Below the pieces are notes generated by a model, which was not told the origin of the DNA, did not search any database, and saw only the letters and a list, made by a program, of their open reading frames with translations. A program made the translations under genes and the position numbers. A DNA stretch of 64,000 nt from Bacillus sp. NTK034 (GTDB lineage Bacteria > Bacillota > Bacilli > Bacillales > Cytobacillaceae), in contig NZ_JAFKOJ010000005.1 of the NCBI RefSeq assembly GCF_017303275.1, positions 310,001-374,000 on the forward strand. Direction: 5' to 3'. Below, piece by piece: positions 27,242 through 36,454 of the stretch; the stretch's first letter is position 1, and every line of letters starts with the position of its first letter.

Positions 27242-27283
27242 AACAGCACCTCTCCATTATATTAGGGGTGCTGTTACTTTTTC
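27242..27283 (+). terminator. Intrinsic terminator after the effector-binding operon
   Basis: Arms AACAGCACC and GGTGCTGTT with a 16-nt loop region, followed by ACTTTTT. The remaining gap to 27544 is AT-rich; it has a strong AAAGGAGG at 27358 but only an 11-codon frame after it, so I call no gene. Confidence 0.85.
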
Positions 27284-27544
27284 GTAAAGTACAGAGTGTA
27301 TAACATTATTGAATAGTTAGATTTTATAATATATGCTGTTCCAGAAAATATACCGGAAAGGAGGATAAGTAATACAACCATAATGGATATATTAATATGT
27401 TTGCTTTTATTCTTATAAAGTAAAAAATGATTATTATACTGATAAAAAAGCATTCATAATTAATATATTTTCCATAATTAGTTATCCTCCCTAGTATATA
27501 TTTTAATCCGGGTTTAAGTATTTTTATTTATCATATTTCTTCTT

Positions 27545-28759
27545 TTATTTGTAATCATTTCTAGGACCTGCATCCATTACAACCTCTACCATATTGGAAG
27601 GCCCCATTCTGAGTTTAGGTCTATACTCAGAATCCGGTAAACTGTACAGCTCCAATGGACTTATGATTACTCCATCTGGCGTATTATGGAGGATTCCGGG
27701 CACGCAGGTATAAATGCGGTCATCATTGTTGGCATTTTTGGCTGATATCGTAACGGAGGTGCCGCTATGATTATCTATACTCATGGACACTTTGTATCTG
27801 TAGAAAGAACCCGTTCCATTAGACTGGGCAGAGTAAACGACAGGCACAACTGCCAGGATATCATTATTCAGCCTCAATTTAATTACTTCTGTCTTCGTTG
27901 AACTGTAATCTCTTCTAACATCCCCCATATGTTCAACTGCTCCGTTTGCAAAACTTTTAAGTGGAGGTGTGCCGCTTGCACCAAACATTGCGACATCGAT
28001 CTGCCTGCCATTCTTTGTATAAACCAGAGCATAGATATCATAATCTGTTCCAGTTTTCCAAGATACCGTGGCTGTAATCGTTGGAGTTTTTTCAATGATC
28101 ACCGGCTTTTGACCTTTGTCGAGACTGATTGTGCCCTTCACCTTTTCAAGAGTGATCGTGTTTTGGAAATTTTTGTTTTCGGCAGCAACAGGAAGAGACT
28201 GAACGGTCTTATTTTCAGCAGGCTTATTTTCCTCAGTGGAATCAACTTCCACACCGTAATTTTTACATAACCCTTCAAGCCCGGATTCAAATCCGCGCCA
28301 GATTGATTTTGCCTTTATCTGACCATTCCTTACATATAATTCTAAAACCACAATCCCATTTTCCTTTGTAAAACTCGATGGAGATAACTCGATGGTCGTA
28401 TGACCCGTACATATATCTGCTTTTAAATTCTTTACATTCGAGAACCCCATGTGGCTATCTTCTGTCAGAGTAATCGCTATTTTATGAATGCCTGCAGGGA
28501 CTTTACTCATATCAAATTGAATAATATGTACTTTCCTATTCCCTTTATTTTCAGCCGGCAATAGAGCTGCTGCACCAGAAGGGCTCTCTGGCTGGTTATA
28601 AAAAATAATCCCGCTGTCTCCTTGTACCTTATCTGAATCTGTTAAAAGGAAAGCAGTTAAGGAAATATCGATCAAATGAGACATATCGTAGCTAACAGTG
28701 ACATAACCATTTGGGGAACTTAAAACTGTATTTCCCCCCATTTGCAGCATTGAATTCAA
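27545..28759 (-). CDS. TerD-family protein with two TerD-like domains
   Basis: Residues 10-150 form one TerD-like domain (SYDMSHLIDISLTAFLLTDS, GDSGIIFYNQPESPSG, VHIIQFDMSKVPAGIHKIAI) and about 215-400 a second, TerA-like one (DYDIYALVYTKNGRQIDVAM, HMGDVRRD). A linker near 155-210 is polar. TerD-type proteins bind calcium through paired Asp residues and occur in tellurite or stress-resistance and phage-defence-linked clusters. This gene is single, with no TerC or other Ter partner in the window, so its role is open. Ribosome site is AGGAG before the ATG. Confidence 0.87.
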   Translation of the reverse strand: MNSMLQMGGNTVLSSPNGYVTVSYDMSHLIDISLTAFLLTDSDKVQGDSGIIFYNQPESPSGAAALLPAENKGNRKVHIIQFDMSKVPAGIHKIAITLTEDSHMGFSNVKNLKADICTGHTTIELSPSSFTKENGIVVLELYVRNGQIKAKSIWRGFESGLEGLCKNYGVEVDSTEENKPAENKTVQSLPVAAENKNFQNTITLEKVKGTISLDKGQKPVIIEKTPTITATVSWKTGTDYDIYALVYTKNGRQIDVAMFGASGTPPLKSFANGAVEHMGDVRRDYSSTKTEVIKLRLNNDILAVVPVVYSAQSNGTGSFYRYKVSMSIDNHSGTSVTISAKNANNDDRIYTCVPGILHNTPDGVIISPLELYSLPDSEYRPKLRMGPSNMVEVVMDAGPRNDYK

Positions 28760-28876
28760 TTAAACCACTCCTGTTTCTCTATTTAAAAATTGTTGCAGAT
28801 TCTTTATATTAAAATTATAATCTCACTGTAAATTATACCATTTTATTGAAACCATATAGGTGAAAACTACTGCAAA

Positions 28877-28908
28877 TTAAAAAGCAGCCACAATATAGCA
28901 GCTGCTTC
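28877..28908 (-). terminator. Terminator after the 61-aa gene
   Basis: Minus-strand arms AAGCAGC and GCTGCTT around a 13-nt loop, then TTTTAATTT. Confidence 0.8.
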
Positions 28909-28947
28909 GAAAAACAGAAGATAAATCTTTATTACTTGAGGCTGTGG

Positions 28948-29133
28948 TTATAACCATATTTCTTTTAATACTTCATCTACAGAATTGCCAAAGATGTTTG
29001 GATCTTCCTTTTTTATATCATTCAATAAGTTTATTATTGTTTCTTTTGTCTTGATATCTACTTTAGATAGTATATTTCCGTATATACTTCTTACTTGGTC
29101 ATTATTTAGAATTCTATAATGTAAAATTTCCAT
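28948..29133 (-). CDS. Small hypothetical protein, 61 aa, downstream of LXG toxin remnant
   Basis: Predicted all-helical, charged cytoplasmic protein (LSKVDIKTKETIINLLNDIK, NIFGNSVDEVLKEIWL). The ribosome site is weak (GGGATGG overlapping the region before the ATG). It is placed where an immunity gene would be, directly after the truncated toxin and on the same strand, and it could be either that or the last piece of the toxin locus. No family is recognised. It has its own terminator. Confidence 0.55.
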   Translation of the reverse strand: MEILHYRILNNDQVRSIYGNILSKVDIKTKETIINLLNDIKKEDPNIFGNSVDEVLKEIWL

Positions 29134-29244
29134 CCCATGATGGTCCGTCCCAGCTCGTAGGTTGTCTTCAGTCCTTCCATGTATCTTCTACAACTTTGGA
29201 TGCACCCTCGATGACTCCAACAACCTTCTGCTCCTTACATCTCA

Positions 29245-29794
29245 TTAGTCTTGCGGCAGAACCCTATAATGGTCCAGTGCAGCCGTTTCCCGATGGTCAA
29301 ACTCCTCCAATTTTTGAACTGTTTTGCGACTTGAATCCTCGGCTCGCTTTAATGCCTGGATAAAACGGCCATCCTCCAGCTGTGGAAACGCAACAATATC
29401 GCTTACGGACTTCATGATTTCATTTGCTTCCTGTGTCAGCTCAGCAGTGATTTGAAGAGTGTTTCTTAGCCCCTGTTGGAGCTCATGCCTCCAGAAATTC
29501 CTGACGGATAAAGCCTGAAGGGTAGGGTTCAAGATTACTCAATGAACCTATGAAACTTTTTAAGTAGGATCGATACTCGTCAATCCAGGATTCAAGGAAT
29601 TGCAAAAATGGCTGGTGGCATTCCTGAAAAAAAGCGCGTATAGCCTGGCCGCCCTGGCCTTTGAACGCATCATCAAGAGAGATTAGTTCCTGGATGGAAA
29701 ACTGGACTTGATTTACCTGCTCCTTAAGAATCGATAATTGATTGCTGGTTTCGTGGATTCCTGCAAGCAAGGAATCTACTTCAAGAACTTTCAA
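29245..29794 (-). pseudogene. LXG-domain toxin, frameshifted and truncated
   Basis: The first frame gives the start of an LXG domain (MKVLEVDSLLAGIHETSNQL, FKGQGGQAIRAFFQECHQPF) to residue 103. An extra base in the G run at about 29488 stops it; the next frame continues with HELQQGLRNTLQITAELTQE and FIQALKRAEDSSRKTVQKLE. The protein then ends at HRETAALDH plus seven foreign residues, whereas LXG proteins go on for several hundred residues to a C-terminal toxin. Between 29134 and 29244 a fragment (GVIEGASKVVEDTW) resembles a further toxin linker. LXG proteins are type VII secretion substrates used against competitors. Confidence 0.82.
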
Positions 29795-29943
29795 CAGAAT
29801 CAGCTCCGTATTAAAAATTCCATTTTCTTCTTAAAGGACTCGGGCAATTAGTTGAATAGGAATTTAGGCATGAAATAGTGTAAAAAGTTCCTTAGGAATT
29901 GTTTAAATATGCTGTGTCATCATTGATTCCGACTTAACAAATT

Positions 29944-30208
29944 GAGTGGCAAGGTAATCCGCATGCCAAGACAGATCAATCTTTAAGTGGCATTAAAACT
30001 CTAGCAAAAAGGACTCTGAGAAAGCACAAGCAGCAGCTGATCAAATTATACGCAATACTTACCGGACTCTTATGACCAGAGGACAAAAATTTGTACTGAC
30101 CCTTAGTGGAATGCTTACTTTGAAGAACGGTTTCAGCGAACAAGAACTAATAATGATGTTTCTCCTGGAAGAGTATTGAAAGTGGCTGAGGATTGGGAGG
30201 TTTATTAG
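29944..30208 (+). pseudogene. C-terminal remnant of a DUF2075 (schlafen-like) helicase
   Basis: The plus strand reads PHAKTDQSLSGIKTLAKR, then after a frame change AADQIIRNTYRTLMTRGQK, then after a second change YFEERFQRTRTNNDVSPGR and VLKVAEDWEVY before a stop at 30208, with one in-frame TAG (DP*W). NTYRTLMTRG followed by a CTDP-like motif is the C-terminal helicase motif of DUF2075 proteins, which are often linked to defence islands. Only about 85 codons survive. No start, no ribosome site. Confidence 0.72.
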
Positions 30209-30230
30209 AAAGAGAAATAAAAAAGTAGGA

Positions 30231-30277
30231 AAAGTGCCTTTTCCCTTTATAACATCTGGGTTGGGCACTTTTTTTAT
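30231..30277. terminator. Bidirectional terminator
   Basis: Arms AAAGTGCC and GGGCACTTT with a large loop; T run after it on the plus strand and T-rich on the minus strand. It separates the DUF2075 remnant from the convergent LURP-one gene. Confidence 0.7.
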
Positions 30278-30346
30278 TGTTATTACTTCTGTAAGGTTCA
30301 CCGGATTCTTTTTAAATTCTTCTGCCTTTTATTATTTATTCCCACG

Positions 30347-30844
30347 TTACGGTGTCGCTGCGGAGGAAGCAGCTGCCTGGTCGGCCTTCACACAATCAAT
30401 TGCAACAACGAGTGCAATCATGATGGCTTCCATCTCTTCATCTATAATTTGAACCTTGTAGCTGTCGCCCCAAGTAAACCACTCCTTGCTCACTTTCCCT
30501 GCAACTTCGCCATGCTGTAATACCTGAAAATCCATATCCCACCAATTACCTTGTACTTCAATGCCTGCCGAATCAATCGTATAGCGTGCTTTAAAGAAGG
30601 ATAACTCCTTCTTAATCGTCAGCACCTCTCGACCATTTACCTCAACAAAAAATTTCGGTAAAAAGCTAAACACCTTTTTCGTAATGAGGGCTATTTCATC
30701 TCTTGCTGTATTCATAATGGAGAATGTCTTTGGAATTTGCATAAAACTTCCCTCTACATAATATACATCGTTCTCCTGCTGGTCCTTTACTGTAAATTTG
30801 CCACTAAGACTAAACACCTTCTGCTTTATATAAAGTTGCCTCAC
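30347..30844 (-). CDS. LURP-one-related (YxjI-like) protein
   Basis: 165 residues with the LOR beta-barrel pattern: MRQLYIKQKVFSLSGKFTVK, NDVYYVEGSFMQIPKTFSIM, FFKARYTIDSAGIEVQGNWW. The C-terminal helix ends in an Ala-rich tail (ADQAAASSAATP). LOR proteins resemble the phospholipid-scramblase/Tubby fold; their bacterial role is unknown. The start is GTG at 30844 behind AAAGGGGG. Monocistronic. Confidence 0.88.
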   Translation of the reverse strand: MRQLYIKQKVFSLSGKFTVKDQQENDVYYVEGSFMQIPKTFSIMNTARDEIALITKKVFSFLPKFFVEVNGREVLTIKKELSFFKARYTIDSAGIEVQGNWWDMDFQVLQHGEVAGKVSKEWFTWGDSYKVQIIDEEMEAIMIALVVAIDCVKADQAAASSAATP

Positions 30845-31003
30845 TTTATGACCCCCTTTTTATATAGCATATTACAAATTAGTATAATCTTGTTCTAACT
30901 GTTATGAAACATCAAGGAAGACCACCATGTAACTAATCGGATTTAAAAGCGGCTTATGATACGGTTCACTTTGCATTTATGGTAAAGCTTCCTAAAGTTC
31001 ATG

Positions 31004-31624
31004 CTAACTTAATAATGAATACAGTTGATATCCCATATAAATAGCCATAGCCCATATAATAAGAGTGGAAACTTGATTCATATATTTTAAGAACTTACCA
31101 TTTTTATCAAATTGACCAATCTTCCTTCCAGAAATCGCTAAGAAAAAGAACCAGATCCAAGAAATCATAATACAAGCCACGGTAAACACCCATTTCTCAA
31201 ATCCTGTATAAGCCAATGAACTAGTTCCTATAACTCCAATAGTATCCATAATAGCATGCGGATTAAGTAATGAGACAGAAGCAGCAAAAGTAACCTGACG
31301 ACGTGCAGAAAAACGGTTTTGTTCTTGATTAGCGTTTATTTCGGGTGTATTTTTCCACATAATCCAACCCATATAGGCTAAGAAAAAGAATCCTACTAAA
31401 AATAACAAAATCTTTAACCATTCAAAACTAAAAACAATAATGGATACCCCGGCCACAGCTAAATAAATCAGTATTGTATCACAAACCCCTGCTGTAATAA
31501 TTGCAGGTAAAGCATTGGTGAATTTGTTGTGTGTCGCTCCTTGATTAAATACAAATACATTTTGAACTCCTAAAGGTAAAATTAGTCCAAATGCCAATAT
31601 CATTCCATGAAATAATGGTTCCAT
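31004..31624 (-). CDS. LysE/ArgO-type amino acid exporter
   Basis: Six-helix exporter of the LysE family: GMILAFGLILPLGVQNVFVF near 7-26 and the second-half motif VSLLNPHAIMDTIGVIG. 206 residues is standard. Family members export lysine, arginine or other amino acids. It is divergent from a MocR-type regulator with two direct operator repeats in between, which suggests PLP- or amino-acid-responsive control. The substrate is not read from sequence. Confidence 0.92.
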   Translation of the reverse strand: MEPLFHGMILAFGLILPLGVQNVFVFNQGATHNKFTNALPAIITAGVCDTILIYLAVAGVSIIVFSFEWLKILLFLVGFFFLAYMGWIMWKNTPEINANQEQNRFSARRQVTFAASVSLLNPHAIMDTIGVIGTSSLAYTGFEKWVFTVACIMISWIWFFFLAISGRKIGQFDKNGKFLKYMNQVSTLIIWAMAIYMGYQLYSLLS

Positions 31625-31677
31625 TATGATTCCCCCTATTCTTATCTAGAATAGCTAAGGACGAGTCATATGTCTCC

Positions 31678-31713
31678 AACCAATTGGATGGGATTCTATC
31701 CAACCATTTGGTA
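31678..31713. promoter_or_regulatory. Two direct 12-bp repeats, candidate MocR operator
   Basis: CCAACCAATTGG (31678-31689) and CCAACCATTTGG (31702-31713), 24 bp apart, are followed directly by TATAAT at 31714-31719, the -10 box for the MocR gene at 31744. MocR/GabR regulators bind direct repeats of this kind. Confidence 0.7.
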
Positions 31714-31743
31714 TAATTTTAAAAAAGTGATTGGAGATAGCCT

Positions 31744-33198
31744 ATGTCTGAATTAGATTGGAAGCCAGAAAAAAATTCATCCGTTCCTTTACATCAGCAA
31801 ATATATGATTTTGTGAAAAACAAAATAATGAACGGTGAATGGACAATAGGCACTAAAATACCACCACAAAGAAATTTAGCAAAACGATTTCAAGTAAATC
31901 GCAGTACCATTGTAACTGCACTTGAAGAACTGGCTGCCAATGGATTAATTGAGTCTAAGGTTGGAAGCGGTACTAGGGTGATTAACAATACTTGGAGCCT
32001 GCTTGCTTCCACTCCTCCTCCAGATTGGATCAGTTATGTAAAATCCGGTATCCATAAACCAAATATAACGATCATCCAAGAAATTAATAAATCCGAAGCA
32101 GACCCTAATATGATTAGGCTTGGAACAGGAGAACTTTCACCAGACTTGTTACCCAATAAAAAAATGGGGCAAATACTGCAAATGGATAATGATCAGGCTT
32201 TATCTCTTGGATACATGGAGCCTAAAGGAAGTCTATCTTTACGTAAAACGGTAAGTGCATATTTAAGAACAAAAGGAATCAAAGCGTCACCAGAATCAAT
32301 TTTAATTGTTTCTGGAGGACTCCAAGCATTGCAATTGATATCAATTGGATTATTAAAAAGAGGATCAACAATACTTCATGAATCACCATCCTATTTGAAC
32401 TCAGTACACGTATTCCAGTCGGCTGGAATGAATTTATTGGGTATTCCCCTTGAAAAAGAAGGAATTAAAAGTGACTCAATTGGACGTATGAAGCGACAAC
32501 ATCATGCGGCTTTACTCTATACGATACCCACTTTTCATAATCCAACAGGCACATTAATGTCTGAAAAAAGGAGGCTTGAATTAATAAAGGTTTGTCAAAG
32601 GGAGTCATTACCTATAATCGAGGATGATGTTTATGGTGATTTATGGTTTGAAACCCCTCCGCCAAAGCCTTTGAAAGCTAATGACACACAAGGAAATGTC
32701 CTGTATATAGGAAGCATGTCCAAAACATTGAGCCCAGGTTTACGAATCGGCTGGATTGTGGGACCCGAATCTGTTATTGAACGTTTGGCAGATATAAAGA
32801 TGCAAACAGATTACGGGTCAAGTTCCTTATCACAATATGCTGTAGACAAATGGCTTCGTAGTGGTATGTATGAGGATTTCTTAAAGGAAACAAAAGAGGA
32901 ATTAAAACTCAGAAGGGATTTCACTATTCAAATTTTAAAGAAACATTTTTCTGAGATAGCAACATGGAGCATCCCAAAAGGTGGATTTTATATCTGGCTT
33001 AAATTACTAACAAGTGTTTCCACCCGAAAGCTATTTAACGCTGCCCTTCGAGAAGGAATTTTATTAAACCCGGGTAGTGTGTATGATAATAATGATGATC
33101 AGCACCTTCGTATTTCCTATTCATATGCTTCAATGGATCAACTAGAAGAAGGGCTGGTTTATTTAGCACAACTTATTAAAAATTCTTCTATGAATTGA
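31744..33198 (+). CDS. MocR/GabR-type PLP-dependent transcription regulator
   Basis: Residues 1-80 are a GntR-type winged helix (VPLHQQIYDFVKNKIMNGEW, LAKRFQVNRSTIVTALEELA). Residues 110-480 are a fold-type I aminotransferase-like domain with the PLP lysine in YIGSMSKTLSPGLRIGWIVG and the YTIPTFHNPTGTLMS block. 484 aa is standard. Such proteins use PLP and an amino acid or amine as effector. The neighbouring divergent LysE exporter is the likely target. Confidence 0.94.
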   Translation: MSELDWKPEKNSSVPLHQQIYDFVKNKIMNGEWTIGTKIPPQRNLAKRFQVNRSTIVTALEELAANGLIESKVGSGTRVINNTWSLLASTPPPDWISYVKSGIHKPNITIIQEINKSEADPNMIRLGTGELSPDLLPNKKMGQILQMDNDQALSLGYMEPKGSLSLRKTVSAYLRTKGIKASPESILIVSGGLQALQLISIGLLKRGSTILHESPSYLNSVHVFQSAGMNLLGIPLEKEGIKSDSIGRMKRQHHAALLYTIPTFHNPTGTLMSEKRRLELIKVCQRESLPIIEDDVYGDLWFETPPPKPLKANDTQGNVLYIGSMSKTLSPGLRIGWIVGPESVIERLADIKMQTDYGSSSLSQYAVDKWLRSGMYEDFLKETKEELKLRRDFTIQILKKHFSEIATWSIPKGGFYIWLKLLTSVSTRKLFNAALREGILLNPGSVYDNNDDQHLRISYSYASMDQLEEGLVYLAQLIKNSSMN

Positions 33199-33208
33199 AT
33201 TTTATTGA

Positions 33209-33239
33209 GGATACCGTAATAACGGTATCCTTATTTTTA
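33209..33239 (+). terminator. Intrinsic terminator after the MocR gene
   Basis: Arms GGATACCGT and ACGGTATCC followed by TTATTTTTAT. Confidence 0.88.
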
Positions 33240-33294
33240 TAAACGTCTATATATAAGTTTTTATCTAGGACAAGTTTAACTTTTTGTTTTACCA

Positions 33295-33774
33295 CTATTT
33301 GTGATACGGTTCCCCCCGATTAATCCGAAAAGCCCTATAAACCTGCTCCAACAAGATCAGCTTCATCAACTGATGCGGAAACGTCATCTTCGAAAATGAC
33401 AGCTTATCATCCGCCCGCTGCAAAACCTCCTGGCTCAATCCAAGAGACCCGCCAATGACAAATGCAATCTTGCTCTTCCCATATGTAGCCAGTTTATCCA
33501 GATTATCAGCAAGCTCTTCCGAAGATTTCATCTTCCCGTCTATTGCCAAAGCAATAACATGGGCATCCGGATGGATCTTCGCCAGGATCCGCTCACCCTC
33601 TTTTTGCTTCACCTGAATCATTTCCGTTTCACTTAGTTCTTCAGGGGCTTTTTCGTCTGGAACCTCAATGATGTCCAGTTTAGCATAGGCCGACAGTCTT
33701 TTCAGGTATTCGTCTATTCCCTGCTTCAAGTATTTTTCTTTTAGCTTTCCGACCGTAATAATAGAGATATTCAC
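33295..33774 (-). CDS. rlmH: 23S rRNA (pseudouridine-1915-N3)-methyltransferase
   Basis: SPOUT-class methyltransferase that uses S-adenosylmethionine to methylate pseudouridine 1915 of the 70S ribosome. 159 residues, start [20 protein letters not shown] and the SAM-binding knot end [14 protein letters not shown] followed by [20 protein letters not shown] and [14 protein letters not shown], all diagnostic. It marks the start of the conserved origin-proximal block. Upstream is a 398-bp region with DnaA boxes. Confidence 0.97.
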   Translation of the reverse strand: MNISIITVGKLKEKYLKQGIDEYLKRLSAYAKLDIIEVPDEKAPEELSETEMIQVKQKEGERILAKIHPDAHVIALAIDGKMKSSEELADNLDKLATYGKSKIAFVIGGSLGLSQEVLQRADDKLSFSKMTFPHQLMKLILLEQVYRAFRINRGEPYHK

Positions 33775-33799
33775 AGCATGTCCTCACTTTACAAACAAG

Positions 33800-34108
33800 A
33801 TATCCACAGAAGTTATCCACATGTCCACATTTTTCATCCACATCTTGTATGGGATCATTCGTTCGCTACAACATATATTGCGTTATTTTGACAATATTCA
33901 CAGGTTGTTGATAACTTTTTATCCTCTTCAAGTTTTGTTAATTGCGGGAATGTTTCGTACTCATCAACTACTATATCTATTGCCAGATCAACGTGTTCGT
34001 CACAGCAGTAAATCATTTTCAGCATGCTCCTTTTTAGGCTGGCAGCCTGTTTTTTTATCCGATCTGTGGATAATTTTTAATTTCTTCTATGTATATAAGT
34101 TATCCACA
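33800..34108. promoter_or_regulatory. DnaA-box cluster between rlmH and htrA
   Basis: Perfect TTATCCACA boxes at 33813-33821 (+), 34065-34073 (-) and 34100-34108 (+). One-mismatch boxes are at 33800-33808 (ATATCCACA), 33834-33842 (TCATCCACA) and 33906-33914 (minus, TTATCAACA), with a weaker one at 33821-33829. The gap 33775-34126 has no gene. Confidence 0.75.
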
Positions 34109-34126
34109 TCTCATCTTAACAAAACA

Positions 34127-34157
34127 ACAAAAAACAGGAAAGCGATTCCCGCTTTCC
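34127..34157 (-). terminator. Intrinsic terminator after htrA
   Basis: Minus-strand arms GGAAAGCG and CGCTTTCC around GGAAT, then TGTTTTTTG. Confidence 0.85.
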
Positions 34158-34172
34158 CATTTAGTCTTTCCA

Positions 34173-35402
34173 TTAAAATGTCTCGCCGCTCAGCTTCATC
34201 GTTACTTCCTGAGTTTTGCCGTCACGGTAAAACTTAATTTTCATCTGGTCACCCACTGATTTCTTCGTATACAGATGCTGACGCAATTCGATGATGTCTT
34301 TGATTTCTTGTCCATCCATCTCGACGATCACATCCATTTCCTTCAGTCCTGCCTGTGCAGCTGGAGAGTTCGGTTCAACGGAAGTGATGGCCACACCTGC
34401 TTTAACATCCTTAGGCAGTTTCAGCGCTTCCTGCTGGTAGTAGCCAGGAATTTCATTGACCGATGCCAATTGTACGCCCATATACGGACGTTTTACTTCT
34501 CCGAACTTTTCAAGGTCATCAATAACTGGGCGTGCATAGTTAATCGGAATCGCCAATCCAATTCCTTCTACTGCACTCTCCGCAATTTTCATGGAGTTGA
34601 TGCCGATGAGCTGGCCGCTGATATTAACCAGCGCTCCGCCGCTGTTACCCGGGTTGATGGCGGCGTCTGTCTGCAGCACCTCAGCCTGCCAGTCAACTGT
34701 TCCATTTTGATCGATATCAACCGGTATGGCACGCTCCAGGCCAGAAATAATTCCCTGTGTGACAGATCCGGAGAACTGGCCAAGAGGGTTCCCGATGGCA
34801 ATGACAGGCTCGCCTGGCTTCAGTTTGTCTGAATCGCCGAATTCGGCAACTGTTTTAATTTCCTTTCCTTCTACTTCAAGCACTGCAAGATCCGTCCAAA
34901 TGTCGCTGCCAACCAGTCTCGCGGGGAGCTTGGTGCCATCCTGCAGACTTACCTCCAGCTCCTGAGCGCCTTCTACCACATGGTGGTTTGTCACGATGAA
35001 GGCTGTATTTCCTTCCTTCTTATAAATAACTCCGGAACCTGTTCCGGCGGGCTGGCCGGCACTGCCGTTTCCTTCATTCGACCAAAAGCCGGCAGTCTGG
35101 ATGTTCGTAATGCTTACGACCGCATCCCCAGCTTTGTCGACCGCTTTAGTTACATCTGTTGTCACATCAAGTGAGACATTCTGAACATTGGCGTTATTGT
35201 TATTTTCTGCTGCTTCATCCTGCAGCTTTTCATCCGGTTCAACCGTATAAGGGAGCACGTTGTAGTCAGATAGCTTTGGCACCGCAACCACGACCAGGAT
35301 GGCCCCTAATATGACTCCAACAAGGCTGGCCAGAAAATATCCGCCCTTGTTGCCTTTTTGCCCTTTATAACGGTTCTGATGATCTTGATCATAATAGCCC
35401 AA
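34173..35402 (-). CDS. htrA: HtrA/DegP-type membrane serine protease with PDZ domain
   Basis: Surface quality-control protease. A membrane anchor lies at residues 21-43, then a trypsin-like domain with triad His141, Asp171 and Ser254 (TNHHV, TDLAVL, GNSGGAL), and one PDZ domain near 310-400 (GVAITSVEPNSPAAQAGLKE). 409 aa. In B. subtilis the gene at this place is htrC (yyxA). The start appears to be a TTG behind AAAGGATG. It lies downstream of walJ, but a terminator separates it, so it probably has its own promoter. Confidence 0.93.
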   Translation of the reverse strand: MGYYDQDHQNRYKGQKGNKGGYFLASLVGVILGAILVVVAVPKLSDYNVLPYTVEPDEKLQDEAAENNNNANVQNVSLDVTTDVTKAVDKAGDAVVSITNIQTAGFWSNEGNGSAGQPAGTGSGVIYKKEGNTAFIVTNHHVVEGAQELEVSLQDGTKLPARLVGSDIWTDLAVLEVEGKEIKTVAEFGDSDKLKPGEPVIAIGNPLGQFSGSVTQGIISGLERAIPVDIDQNGTVDWQAEVLQTDAAINPGNSGGALVNISGQLIGINSMKIAESAVEGIGLAIPINYARPVIDDLEKFGEVKRPYMGVQLASVNEIPGYYQQEALKLPKDVKAGVAITSVEPNSPAAQAGLKEMDVIVEMDGQEIKDIIELRQHLYTKKSVGDQMKIKFYRDGKTQEVTMKLSGETF

Positions 35403-35586
35403 ACTGCACCCATCCTTTCTTTCATTTGCAAAAAACCGCTGTTAAAAAAGCTCTTTTTAAAAAATAAATGCTAAAATTTAGTCTTCCTTTATACCCAATA
35501 TTATACTCTCCTGTTTTTAAAAATCTAATAAAAACGCACTTGCTGCAGCAATCTTACGACTTTGTTCATACTTTTTTTATATTTTT

Positions 35587-35642
35587 TCAAAAAAAGAAAA
35601 GAGGAACACACGGAAACGGCTGTCTCTCTGTGTATTCCTCTT
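35587..35642 (-). terminator. Intrinsic terminator after walJ
   Basis: Minus-strand AGAGGAATACAC...GTGTGTTCCTCT stem with an imperfect middle, followed by a T-rich run. It marks the end of the wal operon. Confidence 0.75.
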
Positions 35643-35652
35643 CTGGTTATAT

Positions 35653-36447
35653 TTAAACGGCTGTTAAAATCGTTGGGACCTTCGGATCGGTATCATAAAG
35701 GTCGAATTGTTCACCGACAATGATCCCGCGGCTTTCAAGTGTCTGTGATACGGACATTCTCGCCAGATCCTTAATATTGTTATCCTGGCTTAAATGGGCC
35801 AGATAAAAGCTCTTCGTCCGGTCGCCGGCCACTTCGCTCATCGCAAGGGCTGCATCCTCATTGGATACATGTCCGACATCGCTTAAGATCCTTCTTTTTA
35901 TATTCCACGGGTAGCGGCCCATGCGAAGCATCTGGACATCATGATTGCTTTCAAATACATAAGCCTCCGCATTCGAAATCAGGCCTTTCATGCGGTCGCT
36001 GACATATCCTGTATCGGTGATCAGCACAAGCTTTTTCCCATTATGATGGAATACATAAAACATGGGATCGGCCGCATCATGGGAAACCCCAAAGGATTCA
36101 ATATCAAGGGCTCCGAATGTTTTCACCGTTTCCATATCAAAATGAAACTTCTGGTCAACCGGGACCTGTCCAATCAGTCCGTCCATGGCCAGCCATGTTT
36201 TTTCATTCGCATAGATCGGCAGGTTATACTTCCGGGCTAGAATCCCGACACCCTTAATATGATCGCTATGCTCATGGGTCACCAGTATCCCTGAAAGCTT
36301 GCCGATGTCCCGGCCAATATGCTGAAATAATCCTTCCATTTGCTTCCCGCTTAATCCGGCATCAACCAGAAAGGAATGTTCCTCCGTCTCGACAAAGATC
36401 GCATTCCCAGTACTGCCGCTCGCGAGAACGCTGAATTGTAAAGACAT
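35653..36447 (-). CDS. walJ: WalJ, metallo-beta-lactamase-fold hydrolase
   Basis: 264-residue MBL-fold protein with the zinc motif THEHSDH (residues 54-60) and a start [20 protein letters not shown] typical of YycJ/WalJ. It is linked to coordination of cell division with replication and shows nuclease activity in relatives; the precise role is not settled to my knowledge. Last gene of walR-walK-walH-walI-walJ, 7 bp after walI. Confidence 0.95.
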   Translation of the reverse strand: MSLQFSVLASGSTGNAIFVETEEHSFLVDAGLSGKQMEGLFQHIGRDIGKLSGILVTHEHSDHIKGVGILARKYNLPIYANEKTWLAMDGLIGQVPVDQKFHFDMETVKTFGALDIESFGVSHDAADPMFYVFHHNGKKLVLITDTGYVSDRMKGLISNAEAYVFESNHDVQMLRMGRYPWNIKRRILSDVGHVSNEDAALAMSEVAGDRTKSFYLAHLSQDNNIKDLARMSVSQTLESRGIIVGEQFDLYDTDPKVPTILTAV

Positions 36448-36454
36448 GTTCTCC

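Noticed and set aside
27358..27410. Small gene after the AAAGGAGG at 27358
   Set aside because: Only an 11-codon frame follows and its ATG is about 20 nt from the ribosome site.
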